Shown: one piece after another, positions 1 through 7,848 of the stretch | How the letters are laid out: each line of letters starts with the position of its first letter | How positions within the stretch are numbered: position 1 is the stretch's first letter | Assembly (NCBI RefSeq): GCF_049341065.1 | Contig: NZ_JBMPIX010000006.1 | Location: 186,001 to 250,000, forward strand | Source: Pacificoceanicola sp049341065 | GTDB taxonomy: Bacteria; Pseudomonadota; Alphaproteobacteria; Rhodobacterales; Rhodobacteraceae | DNA length: 64,000 nt | Direction of reading: 5' to 3' | Notes under the pieces: generated by a model | Databases searched by the model: none | What the model was told of the DNA's origin: nothing | What the model saw: only the letters and a program-made list of their open reading frames with translations | Made by a program: the position numbers and the translations under genes

Positions 1-178
1 GACGCTGGTAGAGGGGCATTTGGCCGCCTTCGTAGCCATTGATGGCCACACCCGAACGCGACTTTTGACCTTTGATACCACGGCCACCGGTCTTACCCAT
101 GCCCGAACCGGCGCCACGGCCGATACGCTTTTTGCGCTTGGTTGCGCCGGGATTGTCGTGCAGTTCATGCAGTTTCAT
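1..178 (-). CDS. rplO: 50S ribosomal protein L15, partial (3' end outside window)
   Basis: L15 is a late-assembly protein of the 50S subunit that binds 23S rRNA. Only the first 59 codons are present; the gene runs off base 1. The N-terminus (MKLHELHDNPGATKRKK) and the following Gly/Arg/Lys-rich loop are diagnostic. In the canonical spc operon rplO directly follows rpmD, but here the rpmD stop is at 6965, almost 6.8 kb away, and behind a strong terminator. rplO must therefore be expressed from its own promoter, probably in the 179-307 gap, which it shares with a divergent gene. Confidence 0.93.
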   Translation of the reverse strand, partial: MKLHELHDNPGATKRKKRIGRGAGSGMGKTGGRGIKGQKSRSGVAINGYEGGQMPLYQR

Positions 179-307
179 AACGCTTCTCCTTTGCCGGATG
201 TGCCCCCCGAAGCGTATGGGGCAACCACGGCTTTTCTTGGTTTTGATGAATCGTGCTGTTACAGCACTCGGGGCATATAGTAAAATGCAGCGCGGGGCGC
301 AAGTTGA

Positions 308-946
308 ATGAGCACTGATCAGAAAACCGATCCGTTGGAACTCTCGGTGGGTTTCTTCACCCGCGCACAAGACTTTGCAACGTCCGCAAAGCATCTCTGT
401 GAGGTGAAACTCAAACTCTGTACAGATGCCCCGCAACACTTGCTGTTGGCACACGCGTTGGAACTCGTTTTGAAAGCCTACCTTTTGGCTTTGGGCGAGA
501 AAGTTACGTATGTGGAAGCGTACGAACACGATCTGAAGACGCTCTATGACGCCGTCGGACAGAAAGTGCCTGATGTCATAAAAACTGCCGAAAAAAATGT
601 GCGGCGGAAATGGATCACGGAGTTGAGGGAAAAACGCGATCTGACCTTTGGGTCATCCGCCGAAAGTGGGATGCCGGGCTACATTTCCAACGAGGACATT
701 GGGTCACAGGCGCCCGACCCAATGGCAGACCTTGAGTGGCTTTCAAAGCGTCACAAGTTTAAAGGCAGCATATTTCGGTACTACAAGCCAACTTTCGACA
801 CAGTCAGAATTGTGAAATTTCCCGGTTCTTCGGTTGAGACGCCGTTCAGATCCAACTTGTGGCTCGTGGAAGACCTTGTTGCATCGTTTCCACGACCAGT
901 TTTGCGTAACGGAAAATGGCACATGACCTCTCGATCAACCATCTGA
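308..946 (+). CDS. HEPN-like domain protein of unknown function
   Basis: A 212-residue soluble protein not recognised by name. Residues about 45-80 (HLLLAHALELVLKAYLL, then an acidic turn and EHDLKTLYDAV) show the pattern of two amphipathic helices and an HDL motif seen in many small HEPN proteins, a fold common in RNases and toxin-antitoxin or RNA-processing systems. The classical catalytic Rx4-6H motif is not obvious, so nuclease activity cannot be claimed. It lies alone on the plus strand, divergent from rplO and upstream of rhlE, in the island that separates rplO from rpmD. No strong Shine-Dalgarno precedes the ATG. The HEPN assignment is inference from pattern; the gene call is more secure than the fold. 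Confidence 0.6.
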   Translation: MSTDQKTDPLELSVGFFTRAQDFATSAKHLCEVKLKLCTDAPQHLLLAHALELVLKAYLLALGEKVTYVEAYEHDLKTLYDAVGQKVPDVIKTAEKNVRRKWITELREKRDLTFGSSAESGMPGYISNEDIGSQAPDPMADLEWLSKRHKFKGSIFRYYKPTFDTVRIVKFPGSSVETPFRSNLWLVEDLVASFPRPVLRNGKWHMTSRSTI

Positions 947-1251
947 CGACACGATGGTTCGTCGAAGCCCTTAGAGAAACCATTGACTTAATCCCCCGCT
1001 TCCCCCATATGACCCTCAACTGCCGCACCCGCCGCGTGAGCGGGGCCGCTGGGCTTTTCATACGATCTGCGCCCGCAGGCAGTTTTCTCAACCGGTACCC
1101 AATTCACGCGGGGGGCCAGCGCCTTGGCGGTCTGTGCGGCAATCCAGCCCATAAACCCGAGCTTGCGGCGTAACCCACGTGACGATCTGCCCAAGACCGG
1201 GCAGGCGCATGGACGTGCAAGGTTTTTGCCTTGCCGAATAAGGAATATCTT
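947..1251. other. 305-base gap between HEPN-like gene and rhlE
   Basis: No confident gene. It should carry the rhlE promoter. A small minus-strand frame (988-1152) is listed separately at low confidence. No convincing terminator for the upstream gene was seen. Confidence 0.5.
988..1152 (-). CDS. Possible small ORF, 54 residues, divergent from rhlE
   Basis: An open frame of 54 residues beginning MGWIAAQTAKALAPRVNW. Its composition and codon use look protein-like, and the frame stays open upstream across the rhlE start into antisense of rhlE, so the true start is unclear. No Shine-Dalgarno decides the start and no family is recognised. It may equally be a chance frame in the promoter region of rhlE. 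Confidence 0.22.
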   Translation of the reverse strand: MGWIAAQTAKALAPRVNWVPVEKTACGRRSYEKPSGPAHAAGAAVEGHMGEAGD

Positions 1252-2523
1252 TTGTCTTTTGAAACGCTGGGGCTGCCGCCCCGCCTTTTGGCCAACCTGG
1301 CCAACCTGAACATCTCCGAGCCGACACCGATCCAGGTCAAAGCCATCCCCGAGGCGATGAATGGCCGCGACGTGATGGGCCTGGCGCAAACCGGCACCGG
1401 CAAAACCGCCGCTTTCGGCCTGCCGCTGCTGGCCGCCCTGCTGCGCATCGAAGGCCGCGCTGCACCGAAAACGACCCGTGGCCTGATTCTTGCGCCCACG
1501 CGCGAGTTGGCCAAACAGATCGTCGACAACCTGCGCGCCTATGCTGATGGCACCCAGGTGCGCGTCAACCTCGTCGTTGGCGGTCAATCGCTGAACGCGC
1601 AGGCGCAAAAGCTGGGCAAGGGCTGCGATTTGCTTGTCGCCACGCCCGGTCGCCTGATCGACCTGATCGAACGCAAGGCGATCCGCCTTGACCAGACTGG
1701 TTTCCTGGTGCTGGACGAGGCTGACCAGATGCTGGACATGGGCTTTATCCACGCATTGCGCCGCATTGCGCCGCTGCTGCGCAAGGATCGCCAGACCATG
1801 TTGTTCTCGGCCACCATGCCGAAGCAGATGAACGAATTGGCGCAGGCCTATCTGAAAGATCCGATCCGGATCGAAGTGTCGCCTCCGGGCAAGCCGATCG
1901 AAAAGATCGCTCAGTCCGTTCACTTCGTGGAACAGCCGCACAAGCCCAAGCTGTTGATCACCCACCTCGACCGGCACCGCGAAGATGCTGCGCTGATATT
2001 TGCGCGCACCAAGCACGGCGCCGAGCGTCTGAAAAAGAACCTCGAAGCGCAGGGCTTTGCGGCCGGGTCCATCCACGGCAACAAAAGCCAGGGACAGCGT
2101 GACCGCGCCCTCAAAGCGTTCCGCGATGGTGAGCTCAAAGTGCTCGTCGCGACCGACGTCGCTGCACGCGGGATCGACATTCCGGCGGTGCGGTACGTCT
2201 ATAACTATGACCTGCCCAATGTCGCCGAGAACTACGTTCACCGCATTGGCCGTACGGCACGTGCGGGCCGCGATGGCACTGCCGTCGCCTATTGCGCACC
2301 CGATGAGATGGGCGAATTCAAAGCCATCCAAAAGGTCATGAATCGCGATATCGACGTAGCCAGCGGCGAAGCCTGGGAAGGTGTGCCCAAGAAGAAATCC
2401 GGCGGCGGTGGTCGTGGTCGTCCCGGTGGCAAACCGCAGGGCGGCCGCCCGGGTGGCGGCGCCAGCAACGGACGCCCCCAGCGCAATCGCCGCTCCGGTG
2501 GCGGCAAATCCCGCGCCGCATAA
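1252..2523 (+). CDS. rhlE: DEAD-box ATP-dependent RNA helicase, RhlE type
   Basis: ATP-dependent RNA unwinding enzyme acting in ribosome assembly and mRNA turnover. All helicase motifs are visible in the 423-residue product: Q-motif region (PTPIQ, about 24-28), Walker A AQTGTGKT (45-52), DEAD (155-158), SAT (186-188), and HRIGRTAR (330-337), followed by a disordered Gly/Arg/Pro-rich tail of about 45 residues that probably binds RNA. The TTG at 1252 is chosen because AGGA at 1241-1244 lies seven bases upstream; a TTG at 1231 would add seven residues. A strong terminator follows directly, so the gene is monocistronic. Its position inside the ribosomal cluster suits a role in ribosome biogenesis, but that is inference. 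Confidence 0.93.
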   Translation: MSFETLGLPPRLLANLANLNISEPTPIQVKAIPEAMNGRDVMGLAQTGTGKTAAFGLPLLAALLRIEGRAAPKTTRGLILAPTRELAKQIVDNLRAYADGTQVRVNLVVGGQSLNAQAQKLGKGCDLLVATPGRLIDLIERKAIRLDQTGFLVLDEADQMLDMGFIHALRRIAPLLRKDRQTMLFSATMPKQMNELAQAYLKDPIRIEVSPPGKPIEKIAQSVHFVEQPHKPKLLITHLDRHREDAALIFARTKHGAERLKKNLEAQGFAAGSIHGNKSQGQRDRALKAFRDGELKVLVATDVAARGIDIPAVRYVYNYDLPNVAENYVHRIGRTARAGRDGTAVAYCAPDEMGEFKAIQKVMNRDIDVASGEAWEGVPKKKSGGGGRGRPGGKPQGGRPGGGASNGRPQRNRRSGGGKSRAA

Positions 2524-2527
2524 ATCT

Positions 2528-2563
2528 AAAAACGCCCCGGTTCATCACCGGGGCGTTTTTCAT
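2528..2563 (+). terminator. Rho-independent terminator after rhlE
   Basis: Perfect 10-bp stem, arms at 2531-2540 and 2548-2557, with a run of T residues at 2556-2560. It begins five bases after the rhlE stop codon. Confidence 0.9.
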
Positions 2564-2610
2564 TCGTAGGGTCGTCTCTTATTATCGACAGCCAATAGTA
2601 AGCAAACTCT

Positions 2611-2665
2611 CTAAGTTTATGATTGCCACACGGACGCCGCCCCGTTACTTAGAAATATGGCTAAG
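2611..2665. promoter_or_regulatory. Possible operator of the ArsR-type regulator
   Basis: The octamer CTAAGTTT occurs at 2611-2618 and again at 2661-2668 over the start of the regulator gene, and ACTTAG at 2647-2652 forms inverted repeats with both copies. Paired inverted half-sites around a start codon are what one expects for an autoregulated ArsR-family gene. This is pattern-based inference only. Confidence 0.3.
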
Positions 2666-3034
2666 TTTCATCCCGACCTAGATCATTTGTTTTCAGCGCT
2701 TGGCCATCCCACGCGCCGTATGATCCTGACGCGCCTTGCCCGCGGCCAGGCCAGCGTGAGCGAACTGGCCGAACCGCATGACATGGCGCTGCCCACCTTC
2801 ATGAGCCACCTGCGACGGCTCGAGCAGGCTGGCTTGGTCAGCTCAACCAAGACCGGCAGGGTCCGCATCTATTCACTGACCCCAGAGGCCCTCGTGCCAG
2901 CACAAGATTGGCTCAGCGCACAACGCGCCCTTTGGGAAAGCCGCCTGAACCAACTGGATGACTATGCCATCACTCTCAACAAGGAGCGCGAAAATGGACC
3001 TGGACCCGAAAACCGACCTGACCTTTACACGTAG
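2657..3034 (+). CDS. ArsR-family winged-helix transcriptional regulator
   Basis: A 125-residue metal-independent-looking ArsR/SmtB-type repressor. Residues 8-90 form the winged helix: LFSALGHPTRRMILTRL opens the fold, the recognition helix is around PTFMSHLRRLEQAGLV, and KTGRVRIYSLTPEAL is the wing. The Cys/His metal-binding pairs of ArsR are absent. It overlaps the next gene by 41 bases, an AHSA1/SRPBCC protein. ArsR-AHSA1 pairs of this kind are frequent in bacteria, and the regulator probably controls the pair. The ligand is unknown. Confidence 0.87.
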   Translation: MAKFHPDLDHLFSALGHPTRRMILTRLARGQASVSELAEPHDMALPTFMSHLRRLEQAGLVSSTKTGRVRIYSLTPEALVPAQDWLSAQRALWESRLNQLDDYAITLNKERENGPGPENRPDLYT

Positions 3035-3458
3035 GCTGCCCGTTCCCCCCGCCTTGGTGTGGGAATGCTGGACCACGCCGGAACATATCAAGCATTTCTT
3101 CGTACCAAAGCCGCATTCAGTCGCGGCGTGCGAAATCGATCTTCGTGTTGGCGGGCGCTTCAACACAAGCTTTGACGTTGACGGCCAGCGGATGCAGAAC
3201 AATGGCGTGTATCTTGAGATCATTGACAGCAAGAAACTGGTATTCACGGATTTCTTCAGCGAAGGCTGGAAGCCCGCCGCTGACCCTTTCATGACTGCGA
3301 TCATCGAACTACAGGACGACGGCGAAGGGGGAACAATCTACACCGCAACGGCGCGCCATCGCTCTGAGGACTCGAAGAGCAAGCATGAAGCGATGGGCTT
3401 CTTCGATGGGTGGGGCACGGTTGTCGACCAGCTGATTGACTACGCAAAATCCCTTTGA
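2994..3458 (+). CDS. SRPBCC/AHSA1 domain protein
   Basis: A 154-residue START-like beta-barrel protein of the AHSA1 (Aha1 C-terminal-like) family, which bind hydrophobic ligands. Typical features are the opening strand RRLPVPPALVWECWTTPEHI, the FDVDG loop, and the C-terminal helix containing HEAMGFFDGWGTVVDQL. The ATG at 2994 is preceded by AAGGAG, and the start lies 41 bases inside the arsR-type gene, so the two are translationally coupled. The next gene is convergent (P450), with 52 bases between the stops. The ligand cannot be read from the sequence. Confidence 0.85.
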   Translation: MDLDPKTDLTFTRRLPVPPALVWECWTTPEHIKHFFVPKPHSVAACEIDLRVGGRFNTSFDVDGQRMQNNGVYLEIIDSKKLVFTDFFSEGWKPAADPFMTAIIELQDDGEGGTIYTATARHRSEDSKSKHEAMGFFDGWGTVVDQLIDYAKSL

Positions 3459-3510
3459 CCCGGTCGAACACCAGCGCGCCCAAACCACCCATCAAGAGCC
3501 GACAGGTGGC

Positions 3511-4719
3511 TTAGCGCACCGATACCGGCAGCGTTGCAAAGCCGCGGAACCGCGCCAGCGGCACATGGCTGCGCTCACCCGTCTGGCGGATCTTCGGGAA
3601 CCGCTGGACCAACCCTCCAAGCGCAATCTTCCCCTCGACCCGCGCAAGCGTGGCGCCAAGACAGACGTGGATGCCGGTGATAAAGGCGATGTGTCGGTTT
3701 GGTTTGCGTGTGATATCTACGACATCAGGATTCTCGAACACCGCCGGATCGCGGTTCGCCGCAGCGATCGAAGTGTGGATATAGGTGCCTTTGGGAATCG
3801 TCTCGGTGGACAGAGCAATGTCTTCACCCGCCAGCCGATTGCCAATCTGAAGCGGGCTTTCGACGCGAAGGAACTCTTCGACCGCCGAGCCGATAAGCTC
3901 AGGCTGATTCAGCAGCAGTTTGTGCTGTGCGGGATTGTCGAACAGGATGCCCATTGAGTTGCCGACAAAACTGGTCGTCGTCTCGTGGCCCGCGTTCAGC
4001 AGGAAGATACAGTTCTGGATCAGCTCTTCCTGCGTCAGACGGCGACCTTCGTGCTCACCAAAAATCAGCGCCTCAAGCACTTCGCCCTGATGGGCCCCTT
4101 CCGGATTGGCGCGGCGATGATTGATCAGTTCGTTCAGGATCTCGCCAAATTCCTCAACCGCCGTGTTGCCTGCGTCCAGACGGTCTTGGGGTACAACAGG
4201 GTCAAGCGCCCCAAGGATGGCCAGCGAATAATCCCGCAGGCGCGCGCGGTACTCCTCTGGAATACCCAGCATAAAGCTGATGATCTCGGTCGGAAGAACC
4301 TTGGCGAAATCCTCGATCAAATCGAGCTCACCCAAGTCTTCGACACGATCCAGAAGCCTGCCAACGATGCCTTCGATCAGCGGCTCGAATTCAGCCAGCT
4401 TGCGCGGCGTGAAGGCACCCGAGATAAGCTTGCGCACCACGGTGTGATAGGGCGGATCGTTGAAAATCAGGCTGGTCGTGTGATGGGTGTGCAAAGGACA
4501 GCGACCAAATTTCTCGCCAAAGGCTTCGGTCTTGTCGGACAGCATATCGCGTGACTGGTAGACCTTGAGCACATCATCATAGCGCGTCAGGTAGACCGAG
4601 CCATCAGCGTTGTGAAACACAGGTCGTTCACGCCGCAACGCATGCAGGACAGGGTGCGGGTTCTCGATGAACCCCATGTCGATGCGGTTCAGATCAAAAT
4701 CGTCCAGATCAATATGCAC
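3511..4719 (-). CDS. Cytochrome P450 (bacterial class I type)
   Basis: A 402-residue soluble haem monooxygenase. The I-helix oxygen-binding motif AGHETT is at about 243-248, ExxR at about 282-285, and the haem loop FITGIHVCLG places the thiolate Cys at about 353. The GTG at 4719 is chosen because GGAGG lies nine bases upstream; in-frame codons further upstream would extend into the terminator of the neighbouring gene. No ferredoxin or reductase gene is adjacent, so electrons must come from elsewhere. It sits behind a Tat-exported hydrolase gene but is separated from it by a terminator. The substrate is unknown. Confidence 0.92.
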   Translation of the reverse strand: MHIDLDDFDLNRIDMGFIENPHPVLHALRRERPVFHNADGSVYLTRYDDVLKVYQSRDMLSDKTEAFGEKFGRCPLHTHHTTSLIFNDPPYHTVVRKLISGAFTPRKLAEFEPLIEGIVGRLLDRVEDLGELDLIEDFAKVLPTEIISFMLGIPEEYRARLRDYSLAILGALDPVVPQDRLDAGNTAVEEFGEILNELINHRRANPEGAHQGEVLEALIFGEHEGRRLTQEELIQNCIFLLNAGHETTTSFVGNSMGILFDNPAQHKLLLNQPELIGSAVEEFLRVESPLQIGNRLAGEDIALSTETIPKGTYIHTSIAAANRDPAVFENPDVVDITRKPNRHIAFITGIHVCLGATLARVEGKIALGGLVQRFPKIRQTGERSHVPLARFRGFATLPVSVR

Positions 4720-4774
4720 GCTTACCGTCCTCCCGCCCTCATGGTGGGCCAAGGAGAAGACAGCTGCAAGCATA

Positions 4775-4802
4775 GAAAAAGGCGCCCGTGACTGGGCGCC
4801 TC
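4775..4802 (-). terminator. Rho-independent terminator after the metallo-hydrolase gene
   Basis: Seven-base GC stem (4781-4787 with 4794-4800) followed on the minus strand by five T residues (4776-4780). It ends transcription of the gene at 4824-5609 before the P450 gene. Confidence 0.85.
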
Positions 4803-4823
4803 TGAGTGCGTATTTACGTTGGA

Positions 4824-5609
4824 TTAACCCAGCTCACCGGGCTTGTACCACGGACCCATCTTGACCTCGGCCGCATCGCCGACAAGGCTGGCGAATTCCT
4901 CCGGATCCTGCGTGCCACCGTCACGTCCGCGATAGTGGTAGGGATAGACAAAGCTGGGTCCGAACTCTTTGACGGCATCGGCGGCGGCGCTTGCCTCCAT
5001 CGTAAAGGGCAGGTTCATGCACACGAACGCCAGCGTGATATCGGTCAGCGCACGCATCTCGGGGATATCTTCGGTATCGCCCGAGATATAGGTACGGAAA
5101 TTCCCCATGGTCAGGACATAGCCGTTGTCCCGCCCTTGCGGATGGAAATTCTCGCGGCCTTCGGTGGTGTTATAAGCCGGGATCGCGTCAATACCGACGT
5201 CGCCCCATGTGTGGCTGTCGCCATTGGCAAGGCTGGTGGCCTTGGCCTTCAATGCCTCGGGCAGCATGTCGTAAACGGCGGGGTTGGTGATCAACTGCGT
5301 ACCGTCCTTGGTCAAGGCGGTCAGCGTTTCTTCGTTGTAGTGATCCCCATGCTCATGCGTAATCAGGATCAGATCTGCATCTGGGAAGCCGTCATATTGC
5401 GCAGCGTCGCCAACCGGGTCGGAGAAGATCGTGCCGGCAGGCGTTTCCATCACAAAGGACGCGTGTGCAACCGGGTGGACCGTCACCGGGCCCATGTCGG
5501 TTTCGAACATGTCGCCACTATGGGCAGCAGCACGGGCCTGAAAAGGCAGGATCGTGACGGCGCCGACGGCGGAGGCTGTGGCAAGGAAGGTACGGCGTGT
5601 CTGTCTCAT
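4824..5609 (-). CDS. Metallo-beta-lactamase-fold hydrolase with Tat signal
   Basis: A 261-residue exported hydrolase. It begins with a twin-arginine signal (RRTFLATASAVGAV, residues 5-18) with likely cleavage after ARA near residue 27. The mature part has the metal-binding HEHGDH motif at 85-90 and later acidic/His positions (SGDTED; YPYHYRGRDG) as in UlaG-like and YycJ-like MBL proteins. Folding with metal in the cytoplasm before Tat export fits the signal. The ATG at 5609 is preceded by GGAGAG; the open frame continues upstream for 42 codons, but those look like antisense of another frame. It is monocistronic, with its own terminator. The substrate is unknown. Confidence 0.88.
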   Translation of the reverse strand: MRQTRRTFLATASAVGAVTILPFQARAAAHSGDMFETDMGPVTVHPVAHASFVMETPAGTIFSDPVGDAAQYDGFPDADLILITHEHGDHYNEETLTALTKDGTQLITNPAVYDMLPEALKAKATSLANGDSHTWGDVGIDAIPAYNTTEGRENFHPQGRDNGYVLTMGNFRTYISGDTEDIPEMRALTDITLAFVCMNLPFTMEASAAADAVKEFGPSFVYPYHYRGRDGGTQDPEEFASLVGDAAEVKMGPWYKPGELG

Positions 5610-6058
5610 AGGTTCTCTCCTTTGTTGCTTTAAGAAGAGAGGTAGGCTGGGAAGTCCCCGCGGCAATTCCCGCACAGCCCCTGTGCGGGAATGCCGGAAA
5701 TGTTTAGCCGCGGAAACCGCCAGTCTGGCGGACATATTCGGTCCAGCAAGGGGCGGGATGCGCCCGGAAGGCCAGTTTCAGGCGGGCGACGAGGGTACGA
5801 ATGGAAAGTGTCATGTCGGTGTATCCGTTTGCAATAGTGCGTTGCCGTGCAGATACGCCGATAGGGCTGGAATCACAAAAGCCGTTTGGACAATCCCGCG
5901 ATGCAGTGGATGCATAGAAGTTAGGCGAAAAATAAAGTGAGCGTAACGACGTGGACTACGCGCAATTCGAACGCCTCATTCTTTCACTGGTCGTTGCGGC
6001 CAACCCCAGAATATATGAAAACAGAATTGATTTTGAGTGATTTCGGGAACAGGTCAGA
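5610..6058. other. 449-base gap between two divergent genes
   Basis: Holds the promoters of the minus-strand hydrolase and the plus-strand sulfotransferase-like gene. Apart from a possible 36-residue ORF (5704-5814) nothing convincing was seen. The right half is AT-richer than the surroundings. Confidence 0.5.
5704..5814 (-). CDS. Possible small basic protein, 36 residues
   Basis: A short complete frame with ATG at 5814 and TAA at 5704. The product starts MTLSIRTLVARLKLAF and ends YVRQTGGFRG: an amphipathic basic N-terminal helix and a Gly/Arg tail, somewhat like the short basic proteins common in Rhodobacteraceae. Shine-Dalgarno support is weak. It lies upstream of, and in the same direction as, the metallo-hydrolase gene, so it could be a leader ORF on that transcript. 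No family is assigned. Confidence 0.3.
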   Translation of the reverse strand: MTLSIRTLVARLKLAFRAHPAPCWTEYVRQTGGFRG

Positions 6059-6889
6059 ATGAAGTTAAGTGAAAAGCGCGTGGCGCGTGCCAAGGCCCGG
6101 ATACCACAAGAAGACTTTGCCGGGGCTCGCTATGACACAGACAACCCCGGAGCGCTGGCCAAGATTATTATTATTCTGAGTTCGCCGCGTTCTGGCAGCA
6201 CTTTTTTATGCGATCTTTTTCATATCAATGGGATTTGCCTCCCGCATGAATACTTCCAACCGCAGGAATACCTTCCTTTGCTGGCAGACCGCTGGGGGTG
6301 CAGGAAGGGCGAAGACTTAGACGGCGAAGCGTATGTCCAAGCCCTTACTCGATACCGAACCAGCTCGGATGGCACTCTTGGGATCAATTTGCACGGAAGC
6401 CACCTGGCTGGATTTTTACACTTCGAACCATTGCTCGCCGGGCTTCCGGTCGACTTCGTAGTCGTTCAACGAAGAGACATAATCGCTCAGGCGATCTCTC
6501 ACGAAATTGCGGGCCAAACACAACGTTGGAGTTCAGCTTTTGCGAGCAGCGGAAAGCCGGAATATCGTTTTGACGCCATCCTTGCGCGAGTCCGAAATCT
6601 GCAACGCCAAAACCTTTTGACGCAGGCATTTGCCAACGCACGGGGGGGCGCGGCGGCAGACATCTCCTATGAAGATCTGGTGGCCGATACCGAACAGACA
6701 TTGCGGAAAATTCCCGCTTTCGCCAATTTGGCGGACATCCAGATAGGGACTCGGCTCAAACGGCAGGGGTCGGATCTAAATTCTCAATGGAAACGACAGT
6801 TCGCCGAAGAGTGCCTTTCTCGAAACGACCTGATGGAATTTGGGTCCAAAGGCATGGCACGCGTTCTGCACAAAATTCGCGGGCGATAG
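6059..6889 (+). CDS. Stf0-type sulfotransferase family protein
   Basis: A 276-residue protein resembling Stf0/trehalose-2-sulfotransferase-like enzymes, which transfer sulfate from PAPS to a carbohydrate or lipid. Residues 36-50 (KIIIILSSPRSGSTFL) form the strand and PAPS-binding P-loop, followed by LPHEYF at 61-66, a hallmark of the Stf0 group. The second PAPS region is probably VVVQRRDIIAQAIS. It has no signal peptide, so it is cytoplasmic. Its base composition is slightly AT-richer than that of the ribosomal genes. It converges on rpmD, with the shared terminator at 6895-6930 between them. The substrate is unknown. Confidence 0.8.
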   Translation: MKLSEKRVARAKARIPQEDFAGARYDTDNPGALAKIIIILSSPRSGSTFLCDLFHINGICLPHEYFQPQEYLPLLADRWGCRKGEDLDGEAYVQALTRYRTSSDGTLGINLHGSHLAGFLHFEPLLAGLPVDFVVVQRRDIIAQAISHEIAGQTQRWSSAFASSGKPEYRFDAILARVRNLQRQNLLTQAFANARGGAAADISYEDLVADTEQTLRKIPAFANLADIQIGTRLKRQGSDLNSQWKRQFAEECLSRNDLMEFGSKGMARVLHKIRGR

Positions 6890-6894
6890 AGCGC

Positions 6895-6930
6895 AAAAAA
6901 AGCGTCCTCCGGAAACTCCGGAGGACGCTT
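6895..6930 (-). terminator. Strong terminator after rpmD, probably bidirectional
   Basis: Perfect 11-bp stem (6902-6912 with 6918-6928), loop of five bases. The minus strand continues into a run of seven T residues (6895-6901); the plus strand has only TT then A-rich sequence. It ends the spc block at rpmD and isolates rplO. Confidence 0.92.
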
Positions 6931-6964
6931 AAAAGTCAGTACTCACAAAACGAGCTTTGCAAGA

Positions 6965-7153
6965 TTATCCGCGCTCTTCGACGATCTCGACGAGGTGCGG
7001 GATCGAGCGGACCATGCCACGAACGGAAGGGGTGTCCTCCAGTTCCCGGGTCTTGTGCATCTTGTTCAGGCCGAGGCCGATCAGCGTTTCACGCTGCTTG
7101 GCGGGGCGACGAATCGGCGAGCCGATCTGCTTGACGACGATGGTTTTTGCCAT
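6965..7153 (-). CDS. rpmD: 50S ribosomal protein L30
   Basis: A 62-residue bacterial L30 (MAKTIVVKQIGSPIRRP, then the conserved LGLNKM turn). It is the last gene of the rpmC-to-rpmD block; five bases separate it from rpsE. The strong hairpin at 6902-6928 lies directly downstream, so rplO is not cotranscribed as in E. coli. Confidence 0.96.
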   Translation of the reverse strand: MAKTIVVKQIGSPIRRPAKQRETLIGLGLNKMHKTRELEDTPSVRGMVRSIPHLVEIVEERG

Positions 7154-7158
7154 GGATC

Positions 7159-7737
7159 TCAGGCCTCCTCAGCGACTTGGCTGGATTCCTGGGGCGCTTC
7201 ATCACGCTTGGGCAGGATGTCCGCCACTTTCTTGCCGCGACGCTGTGCAACGTTGCGCGGGCTTTGCTCTTTCGAGAGGCCGTCCAGCGTGGCGCGGATC
7301 ATGTTGTAGGGGTTCTGCGAGCCGATCGACTTGGCGACGACGTCCTGAACACCCAGCATTTCGAAAACGGCACGCATCGGACCACCGGCGATGATCCCGG
7401 TACCGGTCGGGGCGGTACGCATAACCACCTTGCCAGCGCCGTGACGACCTTCGATGTCGTGGTGCAGGGTACGGCCCTCTTTCAGAGGCACGCGGACCAT
7501 CTGACGCTTGGCTTGCTCGGTCGCCTTGCGGATCGCCTCGGGAACTTCCTTGGCTTTACCTTTACCAAAGCCGACGCGGCCCTTCTGGTCGCCAACAACC
7601 ACGAGAGCGGCAAAGCCAAAGCGTTTGCCACCTTTCACGGTCTTGGAGACGCGGTTGATCGCGACAAGGCGATCTGCAAATTCCGGTGCTTCGTCGCGGT
7701 CGCGACGGTTGCCCCGGCGGTTATCACGTTCTGCCAT
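7159..7737 (-). CDS. rpsE: 30S ribosomal protein S5
   Basis: A 192-residue S5, important for decoding fidelity and the mRNA entry site. It has the alphaproteobacterial Arg/Asp-rich N-terminus (MAERDNRRGNRRDRDE), the double-stranded RNA-binding part with the loop after VNRVSKTVKGGKRF, and the C-terminal S5 fold (IAGGPMRAVFEMLGVQDVVAK). Its C-terminus is longer than that of E. coli S5 by an acidic tail (PKRDEAPQESSQVAEEA). A 111-base spacer with hairpins separates it from rplR. Confidence 0.97.
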   Translation of the reverse strand: MAERDNRRGNRRDRDEAPEFADRLVAINRVSKTVKGGKRFGFAALVVVGDQKGRVGFGKGKAKEVPEAIRKATEQAKRQMVRVPLKEGRTLHHDIEGRHGAGKVVMRTAPTGTGIIAGGPMRAVFEMLGVQDVVAKSIGSQNPYNMIRATLDGLSKEQSPRNVAQRRGKKVADILPKRDEAPQESSQVAEEA

Positions 7738-7803
7738 TTTGGCATCCCTTATTCAGTGGCGCCGCTGCGGCACCGGTTGTTCTCAATCCTGGTGGAGCAG
7801 AAC

Positions 7804-7840
7804 GCCCCCCGGATCATCGAGGGGGCCCCAAAAGGCCCCC
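7804..7840 (-). promoter_or_regulatory. Mutually exclusive hairpins in the rplR-rpsE spacer
   Basis: The tract 7821-7827 can pair either with 7804-7810 or with 7834-7840, giving two alternative GC-rich stems. No T-run follows, so it is not a simple terminator. It may be an attenuator-like, processing or stabilising structure in the spc mRNA. Confidence 0.35.
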
Positions 7841-7848
7841 TTCAGACT

